Positions 1 through 6,529 of a stretch of DNA of 8,349 nt are shown in pieces. Origin of the DNA: Alphaproteobacteria bacterium. Its GTDB lineage: Bacteria; Pseudomonadota; Alphaproteobacteria; Rhizobiales; Xanthobacteraceae. The number at the start of each line of letters is the position of its first letter. The stretch's first letter is position 1. A model generated the notes under the pieces. That model searched no databases. It was not told the DNA's origin and saw only the letters and a program-made list of their open reading frames with translations. The stretch is from assembly GCA_005884745.1 (NCBI GenBank), contig VAZU01000212.1, positions 1 to 8,349 on the forward strand, in the 5' to 3' direction. A program made the position numbers and the translations under genes.

Positions 1-104
1 TGAGAAGCTTGGCCTCCGCCCGGACGCTTCACCCTCGCGCCAACATCCCGCGGCACCGAGCACCCGAGCGGGCAAGCCCGAGCGCTCGTAGCCGAGCGAG
101 CGCG

Positions 105-119
105 ACCGGCCCCGCCGGT
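105..119 (+). other. Stem-loop in the coxB leader
   Basis: ACCGGC (105-110) and GCCGGT (114-119) are perfect 6-bp inverted repeats around a CCC loop, 27 bases before the coxB start. A smaller hairpin (CGGGC/GCCCG, 69-73 and 76-80) and a 10-bp palindrome (79-88) lie just upstream. No T-run follows, so an intrinsic terminator is not supported. The hairpin could affect mRNA stability or translation of the operon, or be a chance product of GC-rich sequence. I recognise no gene and no convincing promoter in 1-146. Confidence 0.35.
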
Positions 120-129
120 AACCCGTCGT

Positions 130-135
130 AAGGAG
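130..135 (+). promoter_or_regulatory. Ribosome binding site of coxB
   Basis: AAGGAG lies 11 bases before the ATG at 147. It is the best Shine-Dalgarno match in the leader and fixes the coxB start, which is also where a clean signal peptide begins. Confidence 0.6.
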
Positions 136-146
136 CTAGTCGAACG

Positions 147-431
147 ATGCTGGTGCTGTCGCGGTCGATCGCCTGCGTGTCGGCCCTGGTCGTGCTCACG
201 GCTGCAAGCGTTGCGCTTGCCGCGCTGGGGCACCCCACGCCGTGGCAGACCGGACTGCAGGACGCCGGCTCGCCGGTGATGGAAAACATCATCTGGTTCC
301 ACAACTTGCTGCTGATCGTCATCACCTTGATCACCGTGGTCGTGCTCGTGCTGCTGGTGTGGGTGATGGTGCGGTTCAACCAGCGTGCCCATCCCGCGCC
401 GTCGCGCACCACACATCGCACCTCGCTCTAG
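147..431 (+). CDS. coxB: Cytochrome c oxidase subunit II, N-terminal part (interrupted coxB)
   Basis: This is the first third of subunit II (CoxB/CtaC), the subunit that receives electrons from cytochrome c. Residues 1-25 look like a signal peptide ending ALA. A periplasmic N-terminus follows with the family-typical PTPWQTGLQDAGSPVMENI, then transmembrane helix 1 (about 52-76) and the start of the cytoplasmic loop (APSRTTH). The frame stops at TAG 429-431 after 94 residues, where the family continues into helix 2. The next 188 codons, in the same frame, are the rest of the protein. Read through, the whole would be 283 codons, a normal length for alphaproteobacterial CoxB. This piece lacks the CuA domain and cannot work alone. 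It may be a nonsense mutation, a base-call error, or half of a split gene. The identity is secure, but the state of the gene is not. Confidence 0.9.
   Translation: MLVLSRSIACVSALVVLTAASVALAALGHPTPWQTGLQDAGSPVMENIIWFHNLLLIVITLITVVVLVLLVWVMVRFNQRAHPAPSRTTHRTSL
429..431 (+). other. In-frame amber codon inside coxB
   Basis: TAG at codon 95 of the 283-codon coxB frame. Aligning the flanks with bovine subunit II (QEVETIWTILP against RTSL-stop-VAWTVIP) puts the stop on Glu62, equivalent to Glu78 of Paracoccus and Glu101 of Rhodobacter sphaeroides subunit II. A single G-to-T change (GAG to TAG) explains it. No insertion or deletion is involved, because both flanks stay in one frame. Confidence 0.85.
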
Positions 432-998
432 GTGGCCTGGACGGTGATTCCGATCGCCATCCTGGTGTTCATCGCGGTGCCGTCGTTCCGCCTGTTGTTC
501 CTCGAGCAGAACATCCCGCCGGCGGATGTCACCGTGAAGGCCACCGGCAAGCAATGGTACTGGAGCTACGGCTATCCCGATCAGGGCAAGTTCGAGTTCG
601 ACTCGCTGATGATCCAGGACAAGGACCTCAAGCCCGACCAGCCGCGGCTGCTCTCGGTCGACAATGAAATGGTGGTCCCGGTCGACAAGATCGTCCGCGT
701 GCAGGTAACCGGGTCCGACGTGATCCATTCCTTCGCGGTGCCCTCGTTCGGCATCAAGATCGACGCCATTCCGGGGCGGCTCAACGAGACCTGGTTCAAG
801 GCCACCAAAGAGGGAATCTATTACGGGCAATGTTCCGAGCTTTGCGGCAAGAACCACGCGTTCATGCCGATCGCGGTACGCGTGGTGAGCGACAGCGATT
901 TCAACGCCTGGCTCGAAGACGCCAAGAGGAAATACGCGCGCGGGGATGATTCCCTGCCGAGGGCATTGGCCGCGAGAGAATCGGCGAACGCGGAATAG
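432..998 (+). CDS. coxB: Cytochrome c oxidase subunit II, C-terminal CuA part (interrupted coxB)
   Basis: This holds helix 2 (about residues 3-24 of this piece) and the periplasmic CuA cupredoxin domain. All CuA ligands are present: His99, Cys134, Glu136 (backbone), Cys138, His142 and Met145, in the motif CSELCGKNH. The aromatic QWYW stretch (41-44) used in electron entry from cytochrome c is intact, and Glu136 also matches the Mg-site glutamate. A GTG directly follows the amber codon and could serve as a start by termination-reinitiation. No good Shine-Dalgarno sequence precedes it, so it may not be translated on its own. If it were, helix 2 would act as an uncleaved anchor with the cytoplasmic-in, periplasmic-out orientation it has in normal CoxB. 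Conservation of every key residue argues that any break is recent, artefactual, or tolerated. ctaD follows 48 bases later. Confidence 0.88.
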   Translation: MAWTVIPIAILVFIAVPSFRLLFLEQNIPPADVTVKATGKQWYWSYGYPDQGKFEFDSLMIQDKDLKPDQPRLLSVDNEMVVPVDKIVRVQVTGSDVIHSFAVPSFGIKIDAIPGRLNETWFKATKEGIYYGQCSELCGKNHAFMPIAVRVVSDSDFNAWLEDAKRKYARGDDSLPRALAARESANAE

Positions 999-1046
999 GA
1001 GACCGGGGCCGCACCGCGGTCCGGCAGCGAGGTCGAGGGATCCGAC

Positions 1047-2657
1047 ATGGCAATGACGATGGAGACGGCTCACGGCGCCCACGATGCGCACGATCATCCA
1101 ACCGGATGGCGCCGCTATGTCTATTCCACCAACCACAAGGACATCGGCACGATGTACCTGGTGTTCGCCCTGGTCGGCGGGGTGATCGGCGCTTGCCTGT
1201 CGATCGGCATTCGTCTCGAGCTGATGAATCCCGGGCTGCAGATTTTCTCCGACGTGCACACGTTCAACGTGTTCACCACCGCGCACGGCCTGATCATGAT
1301 CTTCTTCATGGTCATGCCGGCCATGATCGGCGGGTTCGGCAATTGGATGGTCCCGCTGATGATCGGCGCGCCGGACATGGCGTTTCCCCGCATGAACAAC
1401 ATTTCGTTCTGGCTGCTGCCGGCTTCCTTCACCTTGCTGCTGACCTCGCTGTTCGTCGAAGGCGAGCCCGGCGGCAACGGCGTGGGGGCGGGCTGGACGA
1501 TTTATGCCCCGCTCTCGACCAGCGGCCACCCGGGCCCGGCGGTCGATTTCGCCATCCTGTCGTTGCACCTTGCCGGCGCCTCCTCGATTCTCGGTGCCAT
1601 CAACTTCATCACCACGATCTTCAACATGCGCGCGCCGGGCATGACCCTGCACAAAATGCCGCTGTTCGTGTGGTCGATCCTGGTGACCACGTTCCTGCTG
1701 CTGCTCGCCATGCCGGTGCTCGCCGGCGCCATCACCATGCTGCTGACCGACCGCAATTTCGGCACCACCTTCTTCAATCCCGAAGGCGGCGGCGATCCGA
1801 TCCTGTTCCAGCACCTGTTCTGGTTCTTCGGTCATCCCGAAGTCTACATCCTGATCCTGCCCGGCTTCGGCATGATCAGTCAGGTCGTCGCCACCTTCAG
1901 CCGCAAGCCGGTGTTCGGCTATCTCGGCATGGCCTACGCCATGGTCGCCATCGGCGGCATCGGGTTCGTGGTCTGGGCGCACCACATGTACACGGTCGGA
2001 ATGTCGACCGGCGCCCAGGCGTATTTCGTCGCCGCCACCATGGTGATCGCGGTACCCACGGGCATCAAGATCTTCTCCTGGATCGCCACGATGTGGGGCG
2101 GGTCACTCGATTTCCGCACCCCGCTGCTGTGGGCCATCGGCTTCATCTTCCTGTTTACGATCGGCGGGGTCACCGGCGTCGTGCTCGCCAATGCCGGGGT
2201 CGACCGCGTGCTGCAGGACACCTATTACGTGGTGGCGCATTTCCACTACGTGCTCTCGCTCGGCGCCGTGTTCGCCATCTTCGCCGGCTGGTACTATTGG
2301 TTCCCCAAGATGACCGGCTACATGTACTCGGAGACACTGGGCAAGCTGCACTTCTGGCTGACTTTCGTCGGCGTCAACATGGTGTTCTTCCCACAGCACT
2401 TCCTCGGGCTCGCCGGCATGCCGCGCCGCATCGTCGACTATCCCGACGCCTTTCACCCGTGGAACCTGGTGTCCTCGATCGGGTCGTATATTTCGGCATG
2501 CGGCCTGCTGGTGTTCCTGTTCGGTCTGGCCCAGGCTTTCGTCCGCAAACAGAAAGCCGCCGACAACCCGTGGGGCGCCGGTGCGACGACGCTCGAATGG
2601 ACGCTGCCGTCGCCCCCGCCGTTCCATCAGTTTGAAGTTCTGCCGCGCATCCGCTGA
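1047..2657 (+). CDS. ctaD: Cytochrome c oxidase subunit I (aa3-type)
   Basis: This is the catalytic heme-copper subunit (CtaD/CoxA), which reduces O2 to water and pumps protons across the inner membrane. It has 536 residues and about 12 helices, a normal length. Visible key residues are His80 and His400 (heme a), His398 (heme a3), His263, His312 and His313 (CuB), and Tyr267 (His-Tyr cross-link). Asp110 and Asn117/118 begin the D channel, Glu265 (GHPEVY) is its inner glutamate, and Lys341 (TGIKIFSW) is the K-channel lysine. It is therefore an A-type oxidase that should be fully active. One oddity is that the usual His of the subunit I Mg site (HDTYYVVAHFHY) is Gln390 here. The start at 1047 has GAGGGA (1035-1040) six bases upstream. 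The frame is the same as coxB, with only the coxB TAG (996-998) between them. Confidence 0.97.
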   Translation: MAMTMETAHGAHDAHDHPTGWRRYVYSTNHKDIGTMYLVFALVGGVIGACLSIGIRLELMNPGLQIFSDVHTFNVFTTAHGLIMIFFMVMPAMIGGFGNWMVPLMIGAPDMAFPRMNNISFWLLPASFTLLLTSLFVEGEPGGNGVGAGWTIYAPLSTSGHPGPAVDFAILSLHLAGASSILGAINFITTIFNMRAPGMTLHKMPLFVWSILVTTFLLLLAMPVLAGAITMLLTDRNFGTTFFNPEGGGDPILFQHLFWFFGHPEVYILILPGFGMISQVVATFSRKPVFGYLGMAYAMVAIGGIGFVVWAHHMYTVGMSTGAQAYFVAATMVIAVPTGIKIFSWIATMWGGSLDFRTPLLWAIGFIFLFTIGGVTGVVLANAGVDRVLQDTYYVVAHFHYVLSLGAVFAIFAGWYYWFPKMTGYMYSETLGKLHFWLTFVGVNMVFFPQHFLGLAGMPRRIVDYPDAFHPWNLVSSIGSYISACGLLVFLFGLAQAFVRKQKAADNPWGAGATTLEWTLPSPPPFHQFEVLPRIR

Positions 2658-2715
2658 TGCGCGTTGCCGGGTGTCCGGCGCGAGATCGGGAAGAAGAGCG
2701 AGCTGAAGGCATTTC

Positions 2716-3666
2716 ATGTCGCTGAGCCAAGGCAACGACCTCACCGGATCTTTCGCGCGCGTCGAGCCGAGCCTTGCCGGTGTGGGCGATTATGTTGCGC
2801 TGATGAAACCGCGGGTGATGTCGCTCGTGGTGTTCACGGCGCTGGTCGGCCTGGTGTCGGCGCCGGGCCACCTGCATCCGGTGATCGGCTTCACGGCCCT
2901 GTTGTGCATCGCGGTGGGCGCCGGCGCGGCAGGCGCGCTCAACATGGGGTTCGACGCGGACGTCGACGCGCTGATGAGCCGCACGGCCGGCCGGCCGATC
3001 CCGCGCGGGCGCATTCTGCCGGGCGAAGCCCTCGCGTTCGGTCTCACGCTGGCGGGCGGCTCGATCGTCGTGCTCGGGCTCTTGGTGAGCGTGCTGGCGG
3101 CCGGCCTGCTGGCGTTCACCATCTTCTTCTACGCCGTGGTCTACACGATGTGGCTCAAGCGCTCGACGCCGCAGAACATCGTGATCGGCGGCGCCGCCGG
3201 CGCCTTCCCGCCCATGATCGGCTGGGCGGCGGCAACGGGCGGCATCGGCATCGAATCCATCCTGCTGTTCCTGATCATCTTCTTCTGGACCCCGCCGCAT
3301 TTCTGGGCCCTGTCGCTGTATCGCGCCGACGAGTACGCGCGCGCCGGCATCCCCATGCTTCCGGTCGTGGCCGGAAGAGAGGAGACGCACCGGCAAATCC
3401 TGCTCTATACGCTGGTGCTCGCTCCGCTCGGGCTCGCGCCGTGGCTGTTCGGGTTTGCCGGAGCCGCCTATGGGGCGGTGGCAATCGCGGGCGGCGGCAT
3501 GATGATTTTGTTGGCGTTGCAACTGCGCGTCCGGGACGGGGCGGGCGAAGAGCGGGCGGCAAGGCGGCTGTTCGCTTTCTCGATCCTCTATCTGTTTGTG
3601 CTGTTCGCGATGCTGCTGGTCGAACCCACCGGCCGACTGCCGCCTGCCGGTATCACGATCGGATGA
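2716..3666 (+). CDS. ctaB: Protoheme IX farnesyltransferase (heme O synthase)
   Basis: This UbiA-family membrane prenyltransferase adds a farnesyl chain to heme b to make heme O, which CtaA (not in this window) oxidises to heme A for subunit I. It has 316 residues and several membrane helices. The first aspartate-rich motif is Asn76-x3-Asp80-x3-Asp84, followed by SRTAGRPIPRG (88-98). The cytochrome-oxidase type signature continues in YTMWLKRSTPQN (143-154), and the second acidic motif is in YRADEYARAGIPM (202-214). AAGG at 2706-2709 precedes the ATG by six bases. It starts 58 bases after ctaD, and its TGA overlaps the next ATG as ATGA (3663-3666), suggesting translational coupling. It is also called cyoE or coxX-type. 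Confidence 0.96.
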   Translation: MSLSQGNDLTGSFARVEPSLAGVGDYVALMKPRVMSLVVFTALVGLVSAPGHLHPVIGFTALLCIAVGAGAAGALNMGFDADVDALMSRTAGRPIPRGRILPGEALAFGLTLAGGSIVVLGLLVSVLAAGLLAFTIFFYAVVYTMWLKRSTPQNIVIGGAAGAFPPMIGWAAATGGIGIESILLFLIIFFWTPPHFWALSLYRADEYARAGIPMLPVVAGREETHRQILLYTLVLAPLGLAPWLFGFAGAAYGAVAIAGGGMMILLALQLRVRDGAGEERAARRLFAFSILYLFVLFAMLLVEPTGRLPPAGITIG

Positions 3667-4205
3667 GCGCCATGAACGATCCGACCCCCGAGCCCGGGAT
3701 CGTGCTCACCGAGGAGCAGAAGCGCCGGCGACGCGCGCGCTCGATCGCGATCGCACTCACGCTCGGGGCGCTGGTGGTGCTGTTCTATATCGTCACCATC
3801 GTCAAGCTCGGGCCCGGCGTGCTCAACCGGCCGATCGATGCCCATGAAGCGTTCAATCAAGCTCGATCCGGCAAGGGCGCGCAGGCGCGATGTCGCGGTC
3901 GCCGCGGCCTGCGGCATCTTCGTCGCGGCCATGGTCGGCATGGCCTATGCGTCGGTGCCGCTCTACAGCTGGTTCTGCCGCGCCACCGGTTTCGGCGGCA
4001 CGACGCAGGTGGCCGAGGTTCCGCCGGGGGCGGTGCTCGAGCGCAAGCTCAATGTGCGCTTCGACGCCAACGTCACCGGCGGACTGCCGTGGAAATTCGA
4101 GCCGGAGCAGAACTCGGTCGAGGTCAAGCTCGGCCAGGTGGTGACCGTGCTTTTCACCGTCACCAACCAATCGGCGCGGGAGACGATCGGACAGGCCTCC
4201 TATAA
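3663..4205 (+). CDS. coxF: CoxF-like one-helix protein with lost stop (frame runs into ctaG)
   Basis: The first 58 residues match the small CoxF protein found between ctaB and ctaG in Rhizobiales: an acidic N-terminus (GIVLTEEQ), a basic RRRRAR stretch, one membrane helix (about 28-47), and the ending VKLGPGVLNRPI. Homologues as I recall them end at or just after NRPI/NRPL. Here no stop follows: the frame continues for 122 more residues, Arg/Gly-rich, which are ctaG read in the wrong frame, to TAA at 4203-4205. The junction reads ATCGATG. One lost T (ATC-TGA-TG) would explain it and would restore a TGA beside the ctaG ATG. The real gene is thus probably 3663 to about 3836, with a frameshift or sequence error at its end. 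CoxF is linked to oxidase assembly by position only; its molecular role is not established. Confidence 0.68.
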   Translation: MSAMNDPTPEPGIVLTEEQKRRRRARSIAIALTLGALVVLFYIVTIVKLGPGVLNRPIDAHEAFNQARSGKGAQARCRGRRGLRHLRRGHGRHGLCVGAALQLVLPRHRFRRHDAGGRGSAGGGARAQAQCALRRQRHRRTAVEIRAGAELGRGQARPGGDRAFHRHQPIGAGDDRTGLL

Positions 4206-4440
4206 TGTCGCGCCGCCGACGGTCGGCCAGTATTTCTCCAAGATCAACTGCTTCTGCTTCACCGAGCAGCGGCTCAAGCCGGGCGAGCGGCGGGAGATGA
4301 CGGTGGTGTTCTTCGTCGATCCACAGTTGGCGAAGGATCCCGATGACGACGATCTCAACACCATCACGCTCTCCTACACCATGTATCCGGTCCGGGAGCC
4401 GCCGAAGCCCGTGGCGGACGGCGGGCCGGGCCGCAGTTAG
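3838..4440 (+). CDS. ctaG: Cytochrome c oxidase assembly protein CtaG (Cox11, CuB chaperone)
   Basis: This is the membrane-anchored periplasmic copper chaperone that builds the CuB centre of subunit I. It has 200 residues, normal for the family. A basic N-terminus (1-18) sits in the cytoplasm, one helix spans about 19-40, and an immunoglobulin-like periplasmic domain follows. Copper-binding cysteines are Cys47 (YSWFC) and the Cys138-Phe-Cys140 pair in the signature INCFCF. The family-typical TVTNQS (107-112), QASYNVAPP (119-127) and VVFFVDP (156-162) are all present. The start is ATG 3838 or the nearby ATG 3844. It overlaps the run-on coxF frame by 368 bases; the ctaG frame is clearly the conserved one. 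It ends in a TAG at the expected family C-terminus, showing that TAG acts as a normal stop here. Confidence 0.95.
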   Translation: MPMKRSIKLDPARARRRDVAVAAACGIFVAAMVGMAYASVPLYSWFCRATGFGGTTQVAEVPPGAVLERKLNVRFDANVTGGLPWKFEPEQNSVEVKLGQVVTVLFTVTNQSARETIGQASYNVAPPTVGQYFSKINCFCFTEQRLKPGERREMTVVFFVDPQLAKDPDDDDLNTITLSYTMYPVREPPKPVADGGPGRS

Positions 4441-4496
4441 CTGCAGCGAGCCGACACGAGCGCCGTGAGTTTCTGAACCGAGCGGAGACGAGCACG

Positions 4497-5348
4497 ATGG
4501 CCGAAGCGCAAGCAAAGCACCCTTACCATCTGGTCGACCCTTCTCCGTGGCCGGCCGTGGGGGCGGTCTCGGCCTTCCTGCTGGCGGTGGGTCTCATCAC
4601 TTGGATGCGCCACATGTTCGCCGCCGCGCCGATCATTTTCGGCTTCGGCGCGATCGGTGTCGACTACACCATGATCGGCTGGTGGCGCGACGTCATCCGC
4701 GAGGCCGAGTACGAGGGGCACCATTCGCGCGTGGTGCAACTCTCGCATCGCTACGGCATGATCCTGTTCATCGCTTCCGAGGTGATGTTCTTCGTCGCTT
4801 GGTTCTGGGCTTATTTCAACGTCGCGCTGTTCCCGGCCGATATCCACGACGTGATGCGCACCGAGCTCTTGGGCGGGACGTGGCCGCCGAAGGGGATCGA
4901 GACCTTCGATCCCTGGCACCTGCCGCTGCTCAACACGCTGATCCTGCTCACCTCCGGCACCACGGTGACCTGGGCGCACCATGCGCTGCTCGAGAACGAC
5001 CGCCAGGGCCTCAAGTGGGGCCTGATCTGCACCATCCTGCTCGGCATTTCGTTCACCTGCATCCAGGCCTACGAGTACAGCCACGCGCATTTCGCCTTCA
5101 AAGGCCACATTTACGGCGCGACCTTCTTCATGGCGACCGGCTTCCACGGCGCCCATGTCATCATCGGGACGATCTTTCTCTGCGTGTGCCTGCTGCGCGC
5201 CTTTGCCGGACAGTTCACGCCGAGGCAGCATCTCGGCTTCGAGTTCGCCGCCTGGTACTGGCATTTCGTCGACGTGGTCTGGTTGTTCCTGTTCACCTGC
5301 ATCTACGTCTATGGCGCGGGCGTGCATGCCGAGGGACTGGTGCAGTGA
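4497..5348 (+). CDS. ctaE: Cytochrome c oxidase subunit III
   Basis: This is CtaE/CoxC, the seven-helix core subunit that stabilises subunit I and supports proton uptake through the D channel. It has 283 residues. N-terminal HPYHLVDPSPWP (8-19) is the family start, WWRDVIREAEYEGHH (62-76) is a conserved loop, and Glu95 in SEVMFFVAWFWAYF (94-107) is the conserved membrane glutamate. HHALLENDR (161-169), GATFFMATGFHGAHVIIG (207-224) and WHFVDVVWLFLF (255-266) complete the signature. GGAG (4484-4487) lies nine bases before the ATG. It follows ctaG by 56 bases and precedes the DUF983 gene by 51. No truncation or missing key residue is seen. Confidence 0.97.
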   Translation: MAEAQAKHPYHLVDPSPWPAVGAVSAFLLAVGLITWMRHMFAAAPIIFGFGAIGVDYTMIGWWRDVIREAEYEGHHSRVVQLSHRYGMILFIASEVMFFVAWFWAYFNVALFPADIHDVMRTELLGGTWPPKGIETFDPWHLPLLNTLILLTSGTTVTWAHHALLENDRQGLKWGLICTILLGISFTCIQAYEYSHAHFAFKGHIYGATFFMATGFHGAHVIIGTIFLCVCLLRAFAGQFTPRQHLGFEFAAWYWHFVDVVWLFLFTCIYVYGAGVHAEGLVQ

Positions 5349-5399
5349 CGCCTGTCCCGGACCGCGATCCGGGGCGGCTGCCGGAATGACGCCTCAGCA

Positions 5400-5789
5400 A
5401 TGTCGGCGAACCCGGATCGCTCGCTCTCCTTCCCCATCCTGGCCGGCCTTGCCGGCCGCTGCCCGCGCTGCGGCAAGGGCAAGCTGTTCCGGGGATTCCT
5501 GCAGCTTCGCCCGCGCTGCGATTCGTGCGGGCTCGATTATGGCTTTGCCGATCCCGGCGACGGTCCCGCGGTGTTCGCGATCTTCATCGGCGGGTTCATC
5601 GTCGTCGCGGCGGCCCTGATCGTCGAGTTCGCCTATCAGCCGCCGTACTGGCTGCACGCGGCGCTGTGGGCGCCGCTGATCCTGATCGTGACGCTCGGTC
5701 CGTTGCGCCTGCTCAAGGGACTCTTGATCGCGCTGCAATATCACCACAAGGCGGCGGAGGGACGGCTGCATCCCGGAGAGGAGACTTGA
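5400..5789 (+). CDS. DUF983 zinc-ribbon membrane protein
   Basis: A 129-residue protein of the DUF983 family, whose function is unknown. It has a four-cysteine zinc-ribbon-like motif: CPRC (Cys21, Cys24) and CDSC (Cys40, Cys43), about 15 residues apart. GLDYGFADPGDGPAVF (44-59) and two membrane helices (about 58-78 and 87-105) follow, then LIALQYHHKAAEGRL near the C-terminus, also typical. In alphaproteobacteria this family commonly sits between ctaE and surf1, which suggests a part in oxidase assembly or metal supply, but this is inference. The ATG at 5400 has no strong Shine-Dalgarno sequence. An ATG at 5386 is in another frame and is not the start. The TGA overlaps the TTG start of surf1. 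Confidence 0.9.
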   Translation: MSANPDRSLSFPILAGLAGRCPRCGKGKLFRGFLQLRPRCDSCGLDYGFADPGDGPAVFAIFIGGFIVVAAALIVEFAYQPPYWLHAALWAPLILIVTLGPLRLLKGLLIALQYHHKAAEGRLHPGEET

Positions 5790-6529
5790 ATGCGGCGCGC
5801 CGGAAGGGTCTGTTGACCCCGGCCGCTGCCGCCTTTGCCGCATTCGCGGTGCTGATCGGGCTCGGCGTCTGGCAGCTCGAACGCAAAGTCTGGAAGGAAA
5901 ATCTGATCGACGCCATCGGCCGCCAGCTCGCGGCGGCGCCGGTCGACCTGCCGCCGGCCGCCGAGTGGCCTCGCCTCGACCGCGCCGAGTGGGAATTCCG
6001 CCCGGTGCGGTTTGCGGGCGAGTTTCGCAACGATCGGGAAGCGCTCGTCTACACCAGCGGCTCGACGCTGCGGCCCGACACCAGCGGCCCGGGCTATTGG
6101 GTGTTCACGCCGGCGGAAACGCGTGACGGGCTCGTGCCGGTCGACCGCGGCTTCGTGCCGTTGGACCGCAAGGATGTTTCAAGCCGCGGTGCCGGGCAGC
6201 TCTCGGGCTTACTCGACATCGTCGGCGTGCTGCGCTGGCCCGACGCGCGCTCGTGGTACACGCCGAACGACGATCCCGCGAAAAACATCTGGTTCGTGCG
6301 CGATCCCCCCGCCATCGCCGCCGAGAAGGGCTGGGGCCCGGTGCCCCCGTTCTATGTCGAGCAGGAGGCGCCTCTTCCGCCGGGCGGCCTGCCGGCTCCG
6401 GGCAAGCTCAAGCCGAATCTGCCGAACAACCACCTGCTGTACGCCATCACCTGGTTCGGTCTCGCCGCGGTGCTGGCCGGCGTGTTCGCGGTGTTTGCTG
6501 GGGGACGGATGCGGGAGGGCCGGCCGTAA
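5786..6529 (+). CDS. surf1: SURF1 family cytochrome oxidase biogenesis protein
   Basis: SURF1 (Shy1) aids insertion of heme a3 into subunit I. With TTG at 5786 as start the protein has 247 residues, normal for the family. Helix 1 spans about 11-28, followed by the signature GVWQLERK (27-34). The periplasmic domain holds FRPVRFAGEF (71-80), GYWVFTP (103-109) and VPVDRGFVP (117-125). The C-terminal helix (about 218-238) carries NNHLLYAITWFGLA. The TTG overlaps the DUF983 stop (TTGA), and GGAG at 5775-5778 sits seven bases before it. The ATG at 5790 is out of frame and gives only eight codons, so it cannot be the start. The frame is open further upstream, but there it is only a shadow of DUF983. 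Confidence 0.93.
   Translation: MNAARRKGLLTPAAAAFAAFAVLIGLGVWQLERKVWKENLIDAIGRQLAAAPVDLPPAAEWPRLDRAEWEFRPVRFAGEFRNDREALVYTSGSTLRPDTSGPGYWVFTPAETRDGLVPVDRGFVPLDRKDVSSRGAGQLSGLLDIVGVLRWPDARSWYTPNDDPAKNIWFVRDPPAIAAEKGWGPVPPFYVEQEAPLPPGGLPAPGKLKPNLPNNHLLYAITWFGLAAVLAGVFAVFAGGRMREGRP

Noticed and set aside
1..28. End of an upstream gene (TGA at 1-3)
   Set aside because: Three bases at the window edge cannot show a coding frame; nothing further supports it.
429..431. TAG as pyrrolysine codon or a recoded genetic code
   Set aside because: Pyrrolysine use is unknown in this lineage to my knowledge, no Pyl genes are visible, and ctaG ends at a TAG at its normal C-terminus.
1106..2635. 509-codon + strand frame inside ctaD
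   Set aside because: It is the shifted frame of ctaD, with an Arg/His/Pro-rich product and no domain.
2374..3522. Long antisense open frame of 382 codons
   Set aside because: It lies opposite ctaD and ctaB, both certain genes. Its product is Arg/His/Gln-rich without any recognisable domain, as expected for an antisense frame in GC-rich DNA.
2664..4205. Single 513-codon gene spanning ctaB and part of ctaG
   Set aside because: Only the part from 3663 to about 3836 is meaningful (coxF). The rest is the out-of-frame shadow of ctaB and ctaG.
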